From the NCBI GenBank assembly GCA_018242625.1, contig JAFEBO010000003.1:1-64000 (forward strand): a DNA stretch of 64,000 nucleotides, given 5' to 3'. The position numbers and the translations under genes are program-made. Below are positions 43,797 to 51,264 of the stretch, piece after piece. The notes under the pieces were generated by a model. That model was given only the letters and a program-made list of their open reading frames with translations. It did no database searches and was not told the DNA's origin. How positions within the stretch are numbered: position 1 is the first letter of the stretch; each line of letters opens with the position of its first letter. The stretch is from Planctomycetota bacterium (GTDB lineage: Bacteria > Planctomycetota > Phycisphaerae > Phycisphaerales > UBA1924).

Positions 43797-44092
43797 GCAC
43801 CCCTTCGGGGTGCGGGGATTTTGGGGTCGGCGTTCCGAGGGTGGCGCTCGCGGACTCGCTTCACGCCCCCCCACCCTCGGCTACTCAACGCCGGCCCTTT
43901 GGGCTGGGAGGCAGGGAAGAGGGAGAAGCGCCGGAGCACGGGCGGTTGGGGTGGTTGGTGTCGGGGGATGGGATGTGCGGTCGATTTCGAAGTATGGATG
44001 GAAGCCCGTTAAAACGGGCTGGAGGGAGCGTTTGGCGTGTGGACCCACGCCTGAAGGCGTGGGCTAGGAGCGAGCAAGGCCGCGGGGCGGCC
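43797..44092 (+). repeat. Composite hairpin repeat, copy 2
   Basis: Same layout as at 41636: TTCG-loop hairpin 43797-43813, shared middle to about 43926, then AGCCCGTTAAAACGGGCT (44003-44020, loop changed from TGAA to TAAA), CCCACGCCTGAAGGCGTGGG (44044-44063) and GGCCGCGGGGCGGCC (44078-44092). Confidence 0.8.
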
Positions 44093-44159
44093 TGAAGAGG
44101 GTTGGAATGCGTGGGGTGCGCCGTGTTTTGGCGGGACGGAAGGGATGGAGTGACCAGCG

Positions 44160-44263
44160 GATTTCTGCCGCGGAAATTAGTCGTCGAGCAGGACGCCGTT
44201 GATGAATGGTGCGGTGGCGTCGATCTTTCAGGCACGACTCGGAGAGGCGTGCCACCTGAGACG
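44160..44263 (+). repeat. Repeat carrying the 3' end of the 40953 gene family, copy 1
   Basis: It runs from TTCTGCCGCGGA through GTCGAGCAGGACGCCGTTGA, which on the minus strand encodes ATAPFINGVLLDD and a stop, to the hairpin GGCACG...CGTGCC (44231-44253). A second copy lies at 50206-50303, and the coding part also ends the gene at 40953. Confidence 0.65.
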
Positions 44264-44306
44264 TGGCACCGAAGACGTGGCACCTAGGGCGTGCGAGGAT
44301 TTTCCT

Positions 44307-44340
44307 GCACCCCTTCGGGGTGCGGGGATTTGGGGGCGGG
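44307..44340 (+). repeat. Solo TTCG-loop hairpin repeat
   Basis: GCACCCCTTCGGGGTGC followed by GGGGATTTGGGGGCGG; the match to the composite repeat stops here. Confidence 0.75.
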
Positions 44341-44392
44341 GTGAGTCGCTCAGTTGGTGGAGCTTGGCGAGACGGGAGAAGATGCAAAGGCA

Positions 44393-44421
44393 CACTGACC
44401 TTGGAGGAACCAAGGTCAGTG
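44393..44421 (+). repeat. Covarying hairpin repeat, copy 2
   Basis: The arms CACTGACCTTGG and CCAAGGTCAGTG pair perfectly over 12 bases around AGGAA. Compared with the copy at 46168, two stem pairs differ and both changes are compensated on the other arm. Confidence 0.8.
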
Positions 44422-44689
44422 CCACGACGCGGGGGGTTGTTTCGGGAATCGGGGGTGCAAGGCAGGGTGACCCGCCGATAACCACGTTGGGTTCTTTGGT
44501 GGAAAGTCGCAACAAATCGCGAAGATCCACCGAGGTGTTGCCGCAATTCCCGTGCAATTACGGACAATTTGCTCGCATTTGTCTTGGTCCGATCGGCAAT
44601 TCCTGGACAATGAGTAGAAGATCGTCTTGCCCGACCAGCAGGCCATTCGCAATGCGCCGGCGGAATGAATCGCCTTCCGGAGTCTCGCA

Positions 44690-45955
44690 ATGCACCGAAC
44701 TCTCCTCGCCAGCGCGGCGTTCGCCGCTTCCTCGTCCGCGATCGCGCAGCCCGAGTCCATTGTCCTTCAGAACACGAACGCTGCAACGTACGGCGCGGTC
44801 CGCGTCGCAAACTCTCCGGATCTGGAACCCCAGCAGTTCACCATCGAGGTGCGCATAGGCCCCAACGGAGCCGGCTATGAGGGCTCCGACGCATTCGGAA
44901 ACCATGTCATTACGAAGTTCGCCGAGGGGCAGGGTGTCACGTTCGCCAGCGGATACGCCATCCGCTGGTCCCCCACGACCCAAAGGGTCAACTTCGCAAT
45001 CGCCCACGCGTTCGACGGCTCGGGCATCAACCTCTTCTCGAACGCGGATGTTGCGGTCGGCACGTACGCCCGAATCACCGCGACATTCGACGGAGCCGTC
45101 GCCAAGATCTACATCAACGGCACGCTGGATACTCAGTCTGCCACGGGCTTCTCGAGTGTCTATTACACCAACGCGGACTTGCGGTTCGGCGCCGGAAACG
45201 GTCCGGGCGGCTTCTCGCGCCGATTCGAAGGCCTCATCGATGATGTCCGCCTCTGGAACCGCGCCCTGACGGCGAGCGAGATCGCCGCCAACGCCTCATG
45301 CGAGGCGATTGCGCCCTCGCCCGGCCTTGTCGGCGCGTGGTCTTTCACGGGCGGCTCGTACGCCGATCTTTCCGGCCTGGGTCACAATGGCACACCCGAA
45401 GGCAACGTTGCGCTCGTCGCTCAGCCGAATGCCTGGTCAACACCCGCATTTATCACGATGCAACCCGCGCCGCAAGCAACATGCCCCGGCGGCACGCGCA
45501 CGTTCTCAGTCGCCGCCGTCGGCTCCGGGCAGCTCGGGTACCAGTGGCAACTCCAACCAGCACCCGGCGCGGCCTGGCAGAACTTGACGGAAGGAATCAA
45601 TTCGTACCACGGACACCCGACGCTCGATATTCAGAATGCGACCGCCACGACGGTCAAAGCCCGTGTCCTCTGGGGAATCGGCGGAAACCTGAATCTTCGC
45701 TGCGTTGTTTCCAACGACTGCGGCGCGGCCGTGAGTGCATCCGGCCCTCTCAATGTATGTATCGCCGACTTCAACTGCGATGGACAAGTTGAAGATGCGG
45801 ACTTTGTGATCTTCGTCAACGCATACAACATCCTCGACTGCGCCGATCCCACCATGCCCGAGGGCTGTCCCACCGACCTCAACGGCGACAACGTTGTCGA
45901 TGATGCCGACTTCTCCATCTTCGTCGTGGCGTACGACGCGCTGGAGTGTCCGTAG
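44690..45955 (+). CDS. Exported LamG-like protein with Ig-like and dockerin-like domains
   Basis: A 421-residue protein with GGAG upstream and signal peptide MHRTLLASAAFAASSSAIA. Residues about 20-210 form a LamG/concanavalin-like jelly roll (QQFTIEVRIGPNG, ARITATFDGAVAKIYINGTL, LIDDVRLWNRALTASEI), usually a glycan-binding domain. An Ig-like domain with paired Cys follows (ATCPGGTRTFSVAAVGSG, YQWQLQPAPG, NLRCVVSNDCGAAVS). Two dockerin-like repeats (DFNCDGQVEDADF, DLNGDNVVDDADF) end in LECP. It is the only dockerin gene in the G-rich half of the window, yet its + strand is C-rich, so it may have moved here recently. Confidence 0.8.
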   Translation: MHRTLLASAAFAASSSAIAQPESIVLQNTNAATYGAVRVANSPDLEPQQFTIEVRIGPNGAGYEGSDAFGNHVITKFAEGQGVTFASGYAIRWSPTTQRVNFAIAHAFDGSGINLFSNADVAVGTYARITATFDGAVAKIYINGTLDTQSATGFSSVYYTNADLRFGAGNGPGGFSRRFEGLIDDVRLWNRALTASEIAANASCEAIAPSPGLVGAWSFTGGSYADLSGLGHNGTPEGNVALVAQPNAWSTPAFITMQPAPQATCPGGTRTFSVAAVGSGQLGYQWQLQPAPGAAWQNLTEGINSYHGHPTLDIQNATATTVKARVLWGIGGNLNLRCVVSNDCGAAVSASGPLNVCIADFNCDGQVEDADFVIFVNAYNILDCADPTMPEGCPTDLNGDNVVDDADFSIFVVAYDALECP

Positions 45956-46338
45956 GCACATGTCCGAATTTTTCAGCGTGCCACCAGCCTCTTAACCGTC
46001 ACGCAGGACCCGGGCACTTCGTTCCCGGCTCGCCAGGCACGTTGATCGCCTGCTCGAAAGCCCGCGTGCTGAACGAGCCCCGAGCGTAGCGACGGGCCGG
46101 CCGGATGTGTTGTGCGATCTTCACCGCCCGCGTCCAGGCGATCTGCCCGAGAGAAAGCACCAAGGCACACTGACGTCGGAGGAACCGACGTCAGTGCCAC
46201 GGCGCGTAACTTGGGTTTGAGGTGTGCAGAGGAGGAAAGGTCAATGCCACCAGCCGACACGACTGGAAAAACAGCGATCAGAGTCGGCTTCGTTTGGATG
46301 GTTGAATCCACTAGTGCCAAATGCCCGCGGTCCAGTAC
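45956..46338. other. Intergenic region with repeat scraps
   Basis: No gene. The text at 46018-46105 (CTTCGTTCCCGGCTCG ... GAGCGTAGCGACGGGC) resembles that after the dockerin gene at 28821. The covarying hairpin at 46168 lies in it. Confidence 0.45.
46168..46196 (+). repeat. Covarying hairpin repeat, copy 3
   Basis: The arms CACTGACGTCGG and CCGACGTCAGTG pair perfectly over 12 bases around AGGAA. It is preceded by CACCAAGG and followed by CCACGGCGCG, as in the other copies. Confidence 0.8.
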
Positions 46339-46857
46339 CTACTCAAACTTCAGCGCCCGAACTGTCGCCATCGGCATGTACAGGTGATGTGGATCGTCTT
46401 GCAATCGAACGAACCCGTATTTCTCGTAGAAGCCCTTGGCCGAACCGTCGATCGCAATGACTTCGATCGCGTGAATCCCGATCTCCTCGGCAGTTTGGCT
46501 CACTCGCCTCATCGCGTCCATCAAGAGAAACTCACCCAGCCGACACCCTTGCGCACTTCGGCAGACCGCAAGGCGGCCCAAATGGGCAACCGGAATCGGA
46601 TACTTCGGCAGCCCCTTGCGCTGCGCCTCCGTCAATTGCTCGACTCGAACCGAACCGGCCGCAAGCGAGAAATAGCCGCGCACAACCTGCTCACCAGGTT
46701 TGAGAGCGACGAAAGTCTTGCTCACGCCCGTTCGCTGATTCTGGCTTGCAAACTGCTTGATGAACCTGTCGAGCGATTCCTGCCCGCAGGAAAAGCTCGA
46801 TCGATCGTGCGTTGGATCAAGTTCTTCAACTCGCCACGCGAGCGGGCTAGTTTCCAC
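46339..46857 (-). CDS. TacT-like GNAT toxin
   Basis: A 172-residue GNAT protein of the toxin type. FSCGQESLDRFIKQFASQNQ is the opening found in TacT/AtaT toxins, followed by TFVALKPGEQVVRGYFSLAAGSV. The acetyl-CoA loop is LAVCRSAQGCRLGEFLL, with an R-x-x-x-G pattern. GFYEKYGFVRLQDDPHHLYMPM provides the catalytic Tyr near the end. Known members acetylate aminoacyl-tRNA and stop translation. Its start overlaps the stop of the DUF1778 gene by 11 bases, the normal TacA-TacT order, so it is translated with and neutralised by that protein. Confidence 0.9.
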   Translation of the reverse strand: METSPLAWRVEELDPTHDRSSFSCGQESLDRFIKQFASQNQRTGVSKTFVALKPGEQVVRGYFSLAAGSVRVEQLTEAQRKGLPKYPIPVAHLGRLAVCRSAQGCRLGEFLLMDAMRRVSQTAEEIGIHAIEVIAIDGSAKGFYEKYGFVRLQDDPHHLYMPMATVRALKFE

Positions 46858-47161
46858 GACGAGCCCTGTCGCCGGCAGCGCCGTCGCGAGCAGTCTTGTA
46901 ACGCGAGGCCGCCGCTTTCAACGCGGCGTTCGGCCTCGGAGGAGAAGAAAGCAACTCCAGAAACAGCCTCGAATCGCGAGCCGAAAGCGAGCGTTCCGTC
47001 TCAGCCTGCATAACTTCCTGCGCAGCACCGAGAAGCGTGCGAAGCGCGAAACCCGATACCGTCTGCCCCTGGGCCGCGGCAGCCCTCTCGATAAGCGCCT
47101 TCTGCTCCGCCGGAATCCGGAATTCGAGACGTTCGGGACTTGGGTTGCGAAGCGTGGACAC
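46847..47161 (-). CDS. DUF1778 (TacA-like) antitoxin
   Basis: A 104-residue protein starting at GTG 47161 behind a perfect AGGAGGAA five bases upstream; the frame is open to 47272, but that part covers the operators. The first 50 residues have the ribbon-helix-helix DUF1778 pattern (ERLEFRIPAEQKALIERAAA, GQTVSGFALRTLLGAAQEVM). The C-terminal tail (FLELLSSPPRPNAALKAAAS) is the part that wraps the toxin in this family. It should bind the two palindromes at 47188 and 47221 and repress its own promoter. Confidence 0.88.
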   Translation of the reverse strand: MSTLRNPSPERLEFRIPAEQKALIERAAAAQGQTVSGFALRTLLGAAQEVMQAETERSLSARDSRLFLELLSSPPRPNAALKAAASRYKTARDGAAGDRARRGN

Positions 47162-47187
47162 TGGAGTTCCTCCTGGATATCTCAGTA

Positions 47188-47204
47188 TACGGCATTCTGC
47201 CGTA
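47188..47204. promoter_or_regulatory. Operator 1 of the TacA-TacT-like pair
   Basis: TACGGCATTCTGCCGTA is a perfect palindrome with 7-base arms. On the minus strand TATACT (47189-47184) overlaps its edge and is the likely -10 of the antitoxin gene, so occupancy would block RNA polymerase. Confidence 0.65.
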
Positions 47205-47220
47205 CTTGGTTCATCTATTC

Positions 47221-47235
47221 CGGCATTTTGCCGTA
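47221..47235. promoter_or_regulatory. Operator 2 of the TacA-TacT-like pair
   Basis: CGGCATTTTGCCGTA repeats operator 1 with one change in the loop. The centres are 31 bases apart, three turns of DNA, so two dimers would sit on the same face. Confidence 0.65.
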
Positions 47236-47389
47236 CAATTGGTCTCCGAACGGCCAACGCTTCGCGGATCACCTGATTCTCCCTCCAAACAAGGACTTAT
47301 CGGATCAGCACTCTCGAGCCCAACGTCCGCGCAGGGCAATCCCCGAGTTCTTGTACCAACGCCGTGAGGATCGCCGATCACTCGCTCCC

Positions 47390-47574
47390 TTAGTCCGCCC
47401 CACGCACAATGCCGCCCAGTAACTCGGCAAGCCGCCTCACCACGGGCTCAAACTCGCCGCTCCCTGCGATGAATATCTCGTTCCGATCTTCTGCCCAGCC
47501 GGTCGGATCAAGATGCAGGCAGGCTCCCTTCGGCAGCGACCAAAGCCGAATCTCGCGGCGCTCCGCGAACGCGT
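47390..47574 (-). pseudogene. 3' remnant of an unidentified gene
   Basis: The minus-strand frame reads REIRLWSLPKGACLHLDPTG, EDRNEIFIAGSGEFEP and VVRRLAELLGGIVRGAD before a stop, and looks like the C-terminus of a small acidic protein. It is cut at 47575, where a copied fragment of the zinc-ribbon gene begins. I cannot name the family. Confidence 0.35.
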
Positions 47575-47727
47575 GCTGGGCGGAGCCGCGGCGGTATCGG
47601 CGGCATGGCTTGACCATCGAGCCTTAGGACGCGGACGCAACGATTCGTGCCGCGCATGCGGCTAGGGCCGAAGCGGTCTCTCGGCTGAAACGCCTTGCCC
47701 CGAATGCGGCGCGCGATCGGCGTAACC
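47575..47727 (+). pseudogene. Broken partial copy of the zinc-ribbon gene at 42090
   Basis: About 150 bases match 42380-42532 with about nine differences. The frame would read GGAAAVSAAWLDHRALGRGR and CRACG, then meets TAG where the source has TAT for Tyr. Only the C-terminal third is present, so it arose as a truncated copy. Confidence 0.75.
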
Positions 47728-47762
47728 AGGCGAAGCTGGAGCGAACAGCTCTTGGTCTTCGT

Positions 47763-48067
47763 GCACCCCTTCGGGGTGCGGGGATCTCGGGGGCGGCGTT
47801 CCGGGGGTGGCGCTCTCCCGGGGGGTGGCGCTCGAGGACTCGCTTCACGCTCCGGCTACTCAACGTCAGGCCTTCGGACTGGGAGGCAGGGAATGGGGAG
47901 GATGCGCGGGGGCACGGTGAGTGTGGTGTGAACGGTGTCAGGAGATGGGCTGTGTGGTGCGGGTGACGTTGGATGGAAGCCCGTTGAAACGGGCTGGGAT
48001 GAGCTGGTCGCGAGCGGACCCACGCCTGAAGGCGTGGGCTTCGAGCGAGCAAGGCCGCGGGGCGGGC
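47763..48067 (+). repeat. Composite hairpin repeat, copy 3
   Basis: TTCG-loop hairpin 47763-47779, shared middle to about 47900 with a 15-base insertion (CTCCCGGGGGGTGGCG), then AGCCCGTTGAAACGGGCT (47978-47995) and CCCACGCCTGAAGGCGTGGG (48019-48038); the third hairpin is partly lost. It directly follows the broken zinc-ribbon copy. Confidence 0.8.
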
Positions 48068-48206
48068 TGAAGAGGGTTGGAGTGCACAGGGTTTGGGGTG
48101 CGCCTCGGGGCAGGGTACCGTCGCGTCTCCGCCCACACAACTGGGGGCGGAGTCGCAGGTTGATGGAAAAAAGAAGATCTGTTTCGGCAGACTGAGTCAA
48201 CTGTTG

Positions 48207-48236
48207 TTGTTTAATAGTTGCAATTTTTCGTAGACT
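48207..48236 (+). promoter_or_regulatory. Promoter of the ComM-like gene, possibly leaderless
   Basis: TTGTTT (48207-48212) and TAGACT (48231-48236) are 18 bases apart. The -10 box ends eight bases before the ATG at 48245, and no ribosome binding site is present. Confidence 0.4.
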
Positions 48237-48244
48237 GGCGCGCC

Positions 48245-49855
48245 ATGAACTACCAATCGAGAAATGAGGAACGCCGTCTCCGTGAATTGACGAAGCGGGA
48301 GCACACGTTGTTCGGTGGCGTCATCTTTGGAATCGATGGGCACGTCATAGAACTGCAGGCTCGGGCCGGAGACACGAATCGTGAGGGCTGGAGCGCAGTG
48401 GTGACGGGCATGGCGAGAAAGCCCGTTGGCGAGTCCATTGATCGAATTCGCGGCGCCTTTGCCAGTTGCGAGATCACGCCGCCGCCTCTCGAGGTACTGA
48501 TCAATTTGGCTCCTGCCGAGCTTCCCAAAGACGGGACTTGGCTTGATTTGCCACTTGCGGTGATCATCCTTCAGGCTCTGGGAGAGTTGCCGGATCTTGC
48601 GCACGAGCAGGAGGATGAACTGATTCTGATGGGGGAACTGGGTCTACACGGAGATGTACGTCGCGTGCGCGGTGCGCTGGCGATGGCATTCGCGGCCAAG
48701 CCGGGCCAATTGCTGCTCGTGCCTCGCGACAACGAGCGGGAGTGTGCCCTGGTGACCGCAAATCCGGATCACAAGGGCTGCAAGGTCGCCTCAGTTGCTC
48801 ATCTTCGAGAGGTTATTGAGTTCTTCAAGGGCACGCGCAAACTCAACAACGTACTTTCGCAACCGCTTTCGTTTGAGCCTGTCATCCAGAAGGCGGCGGA
48901 CTTCGCTCACGTCAAAGGGCAGGAGTTGGCGAAGGAAGCCTGCACGATCGCCGCGGCGGGCGGACACAACCTGTTGTTGATCGGGCCGCCCGGTGAGGGC
49001 AAGTCTCTTCTCGCGAGCGCAATGCCCGGAATTCTGCCTCGCCTCAGTAACCCCGAGAAGGTCGCCCTCACTCGAATCTACTCGGCCTGTGGCGAACTTG
49101 AAAAGGATGGCCAAGCCGTCACACGCCGCCCGATGCGACCCGTGCACCATACTGCATCACGCCAGTCGCTAGTGGGCGGCGGAAGCGACCTGCCGAAGCC
49201 GGGCGAGGTGACGCTTGCTCATCTCGGGGTTCTCTTTCTTGACGAGCTCGCCGAATTTCCAAGGAGCAGCATCGAAGCGCTGCGGCAGCCGATTGAGAAT
49301 GGCGAGATCTCGATCTCCCGCGTCGGCGGAACGCTCACGTTTCCATCTCGATTCACCCTGCTCGCGGCCATGAATCCCTGCCCGTGCGGCTATCTCGGGA
49401 CGGAGCTTTGCCGCTGCAAGCCGCAACAGGTCAAGAAGTATCTTTCCAAGATCAGCGGGCCGATAGTGGATCGAATTGATCTTCAGGTGGAAATGTCTCG
49501 ACTCACAACCGAAGAGCGATTCGCGGAGGCTCCGGCACCGGAATCAGACAACATCCGGGCGCGAGTTGAAGCGGCCCGCGAACGGCAGAGTCGCCGGTAT
49601 TCGGGGACTGCCATCCCCTTTAACGCTGGAATCCCCGGCGGTGCAATCCGTGAATACTGCCGATTTACTCCGGAAGCACTCGATCGGTACAAAGCGATTG
49701 TGGAACAGAACACATTGACGACGAGAACGATGGACCGGCTCGCAAAGGTCGCGCGGACAGTGGCCGATCTCGAAGGCGCGGAGGACTTGCACCCGTCCCA
49801 CCTCGATAGCGCAGCGAGATTTGTTGTTGGTGGCGTGCTGCGAGATAGTTTCTGA
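48245..49855 (+). CDS. YifB/ComM family AAA+ ATPase (Mg-chelatase-like)
   Basis: A 536-residue protein with the ComM layout. The N-terminal half is the Lon-protease-like/ChlI domain (GVIFGIDGHVIELQARAGDT, LINLAPAELPKDGTWLDLPL, LMGELGLHGDVRRVRGAL). The AAA+ core has Walker A GPPGEGKS (247-254), Walker B GVLFLDELAEF, and the family block RFTLLAAMNPCPCGYLG. The C-terminal Mg-chelatase-like domain follows (NIRARVEAARERQSRRYSG, RTVADLEGAEDLHPSHL). ComM is a hexameric helicase that drives branch migration during natural transformation. It stands alone among repeats here. Confidence 0.9.
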   Translation: MNYQSRNEERRLRELTKREHTLFGGVIFGIDGHVIELQARAGDTNREGWSAVVTGMARKPVGESIDRIRGAFASCEITPPPLEVLINLAPAELPKDGTWLDLPLAVIILQALGELPDLAHEQEDELILMGELGLHGDVRRVRGALAMAFAAKPGQLLLVPRDNERECALVTANPDHKGCKVASVAHLREVIEFFKGTRKLNNVLSQPLSFEPVIQKAADFAHVKGQELAKEACTIAAAGGHNLLLIGPPGEGKSLLASAMPGILPRLSNPEKVALTRIYSACGELEKDGQAVTRRPMRPVHHTASRQSLVGGGSDLPKPGEVTLAHLGVLFLDELAEFPRSSIEALRQPIENGEISISRVGGTLTFPSRFTLLAAMNPCPCGYLGTELCRCKPQQVKKYLSKISGPIVDRIDLQVEMSRLTTEERFAEAPAPESDNIRARVEAARERQSRRYSGTAIPFNAGIPGGAIREYCRFTPEALDRYKAIVEQNTLTTRTMDRLAKVARTVADLEGAEDLHPSHLDSAARFVVGGVLRDSF

Positions 49856-49868
49856 GCAGGGTCTTCCT

Positions 49869-50000
49869 GCACCCCTTCGGGGTGCGTGATTTAAACACGG
49901 CTTTTCGGGCGCTCTTTCCGGGGGAGGCGCTCGAAGACTCGCTTCACGTCCCGGCTATTTTCTGGTAGCCCTTCGGGCTGGAAGGCGGGCAGGCCGGGGA
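49869..50000 (+). repeat. Solo TTCG-loop hairpin repeat with decayed flank
   Basis: GCACCCCTTCGGGGTGC (49869-49885) begins 14 bases after the ComM-like stop and could also terminate it. The flank keeps GGAGGCGCTCGAAGACTCGC and CCTTCGGGCTGG of the composite repeat. The three following hairpins are absent. Confidence 0.7.
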
Positions 50001-50205
50001 AAAACGCAAAGCTCAAATGGCAGAGCGTCAAATGGAAAAGTGCCAAATCGCAAATAGATGCGCGAAGCATCAACAGAACAAACACAAGCAAGGGGTGACC
50101 GCTCGCCCGTTTTACGGGCGGGAGAAGAAAGAGGAAAGGGGATTTGGGGGCTCATCTACCAGACGTTGCGCGTCTGGCAACGCCCGGGGCGCCCATTTCA
50201 TGGGC

Positions 50206-50303
50206 GATTCTGCCGCGGAGGTTGATCGTCGAGCCGGGCGCCGTTGATGAATGGTGAGGTGGTGACCGTCTTTCAGGCACGACTCGGAGAGGCGTGCCAC
50301 CAC
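50206..50303 (+). repeat. Repeat carrying the 3' end of the 40953 gene family, copy 2
   Basis: It matches 44160-44263: TTCTGCCGCGGA, then GTCGAGC..GGCGCCGTTGATGAATGG, then the hairpin CAGGCACGACTCGGAGAGGC and GTGCC. Between 50001 and 50205 lie only short scraps and no gene. Confidence 0.6.
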
Positions 50304-50404
50304 AGACGGTACAACAAAGACATGCGAACAGAGTCGTTGTGATTCGGCAAGGGCACGGCGCGCGGAGGTGGATTCAGGGGGTTGGGGGATGCCGGAAGGC
50401 GGTG

Positions 50405-50944
50405 CTACCCGGCTCGCCGTCGGCGACGGCTTGCGGACACGCCCGCGAGGGCGAGGGTTGCCAGCGGGCCGGGAGAGGGGACCACATCGATTGCGTATCG
50501 AGCGGTTGCGGTTTGATCGACTCCCGTTGAACTTCTGAAGGTCAGGCGGATGGCCGAAAAGCCGCCGGGGCCGCCTGGGTTGTAGGCGTAGTGACCGAGC
50601 GGCATGCCGCCCGAATAGCCAAGGCACGTTGCATCCATCTGCATGATGTAGATCGCGCCTGTGTAGGTTCCGACACCGTTCCATGCCAGGAAGCCGGCGT
50701 CGAAATGCGGGCCGACGCCGTTGATGCCAGCGGTAAAGGTTGAGTTGAACGCGAAGTTCACAGCTGCGCTGTTGAGGTGACCCGAAACGTTGCTCACGCT
50801 GCCCATGATCGCGATCGGCCCGATGTAATTCGGCGCGACGACGGTCACAGGTGTGAGGTTGAAGTTGATCGCCAGGGCGGGCGTGGCGGCTCCCGCGCTT
50901 GCGACGAGCATAGAAAAACCGATTAGACAACTTGTGTTCTGCAT
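50405..50944 (-). CDS. Exported protein with PEP-CTERM-like sorting tail
   Basis: A 179-residue protein; MQNTSCLIGFSMLVASAGAA follows GGAGG and is a signal peptide, and the frame upstream to 51217 covers repeats. The mature part is a beta-rich domain of unknown role (APNYIGPIAIMGSVSNVSG, GTYTGAIYIMQMDATCLGY). The end is VPSPGPLATLALAGV followed by SASRRRRRAG, a PEP-CTERM-type tail of the planctomycete kind, as in the small protein at 16019. It is presumably processed by an exosortase encoded elsewhere. Confidence 0.75.
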   Translation of the reverse strand: MQNTSCLIGFSMLVASAGAATPALAINFNLTPVTVVAPNYIGPIAIMGSVSNVSGHLNSAAVNFAFNSTFTAGINGVGPHFDAGFLAWNGVGTYTGAIYIMQMDATCLGYSGGMPLGHYAYNPGGPGGFSAIRLTFRSSTGVDQTATARYAIDVVPSPGPLATLALAGVSASRRRRRAG

Positions 50945-51106
50945 GGCAAAGCCTCCGCGATTCAGCAGATGAAGGAACGAGCGTGAAGGATGATGTCTAC
51001 GTAAGAGTTGCCGCGCGGGTGTGAAACCTTGCAAGTTACTTGGGCATTTGCGGTGACGGAAGTTCTTGAGCGGATCGCGGGGACCGCGGATGTGGCGGAT
51101 CTTCCT

Positions 51107-51264
51107 GCACGCCTTCGGGGTGCGTAATTCAAAGAGGGCTTTCTGCGGGCTCTCCCGGGGGTGACGCTCTTTCCGGGTGTGGGGCTCGGAGACTCGTTTC
51201 ACGCCCCCCCTACCCACGGCTCTTCAACGTCAGCCTTTCGGGCTGGTAGGTATGGAATGGGGAG
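51107..51264 (+). repeat. Solo TTCG-loop hairpin repeat with decayed flank
   Basis: GCACGCCTTCGGGGTGC (one mismatch in the stem) and the flank GGGGCTCGGAGACTCGTTTC, CAGCCTTTCGGGCTGG. The rest of 50945-51492 holds no gene. Confidence 0.65.

Noticed and set aside
41532-44689. Insertion sequence in the repeat-rich zone
   Set aside because: No transposase frame, target duplication or terminal inverted repeats were found.
41636-51264. CRISPR array from the repeated hairpins
   Set aside because: Copies are kilobases apart, differ in extent and no cas gene is seen.
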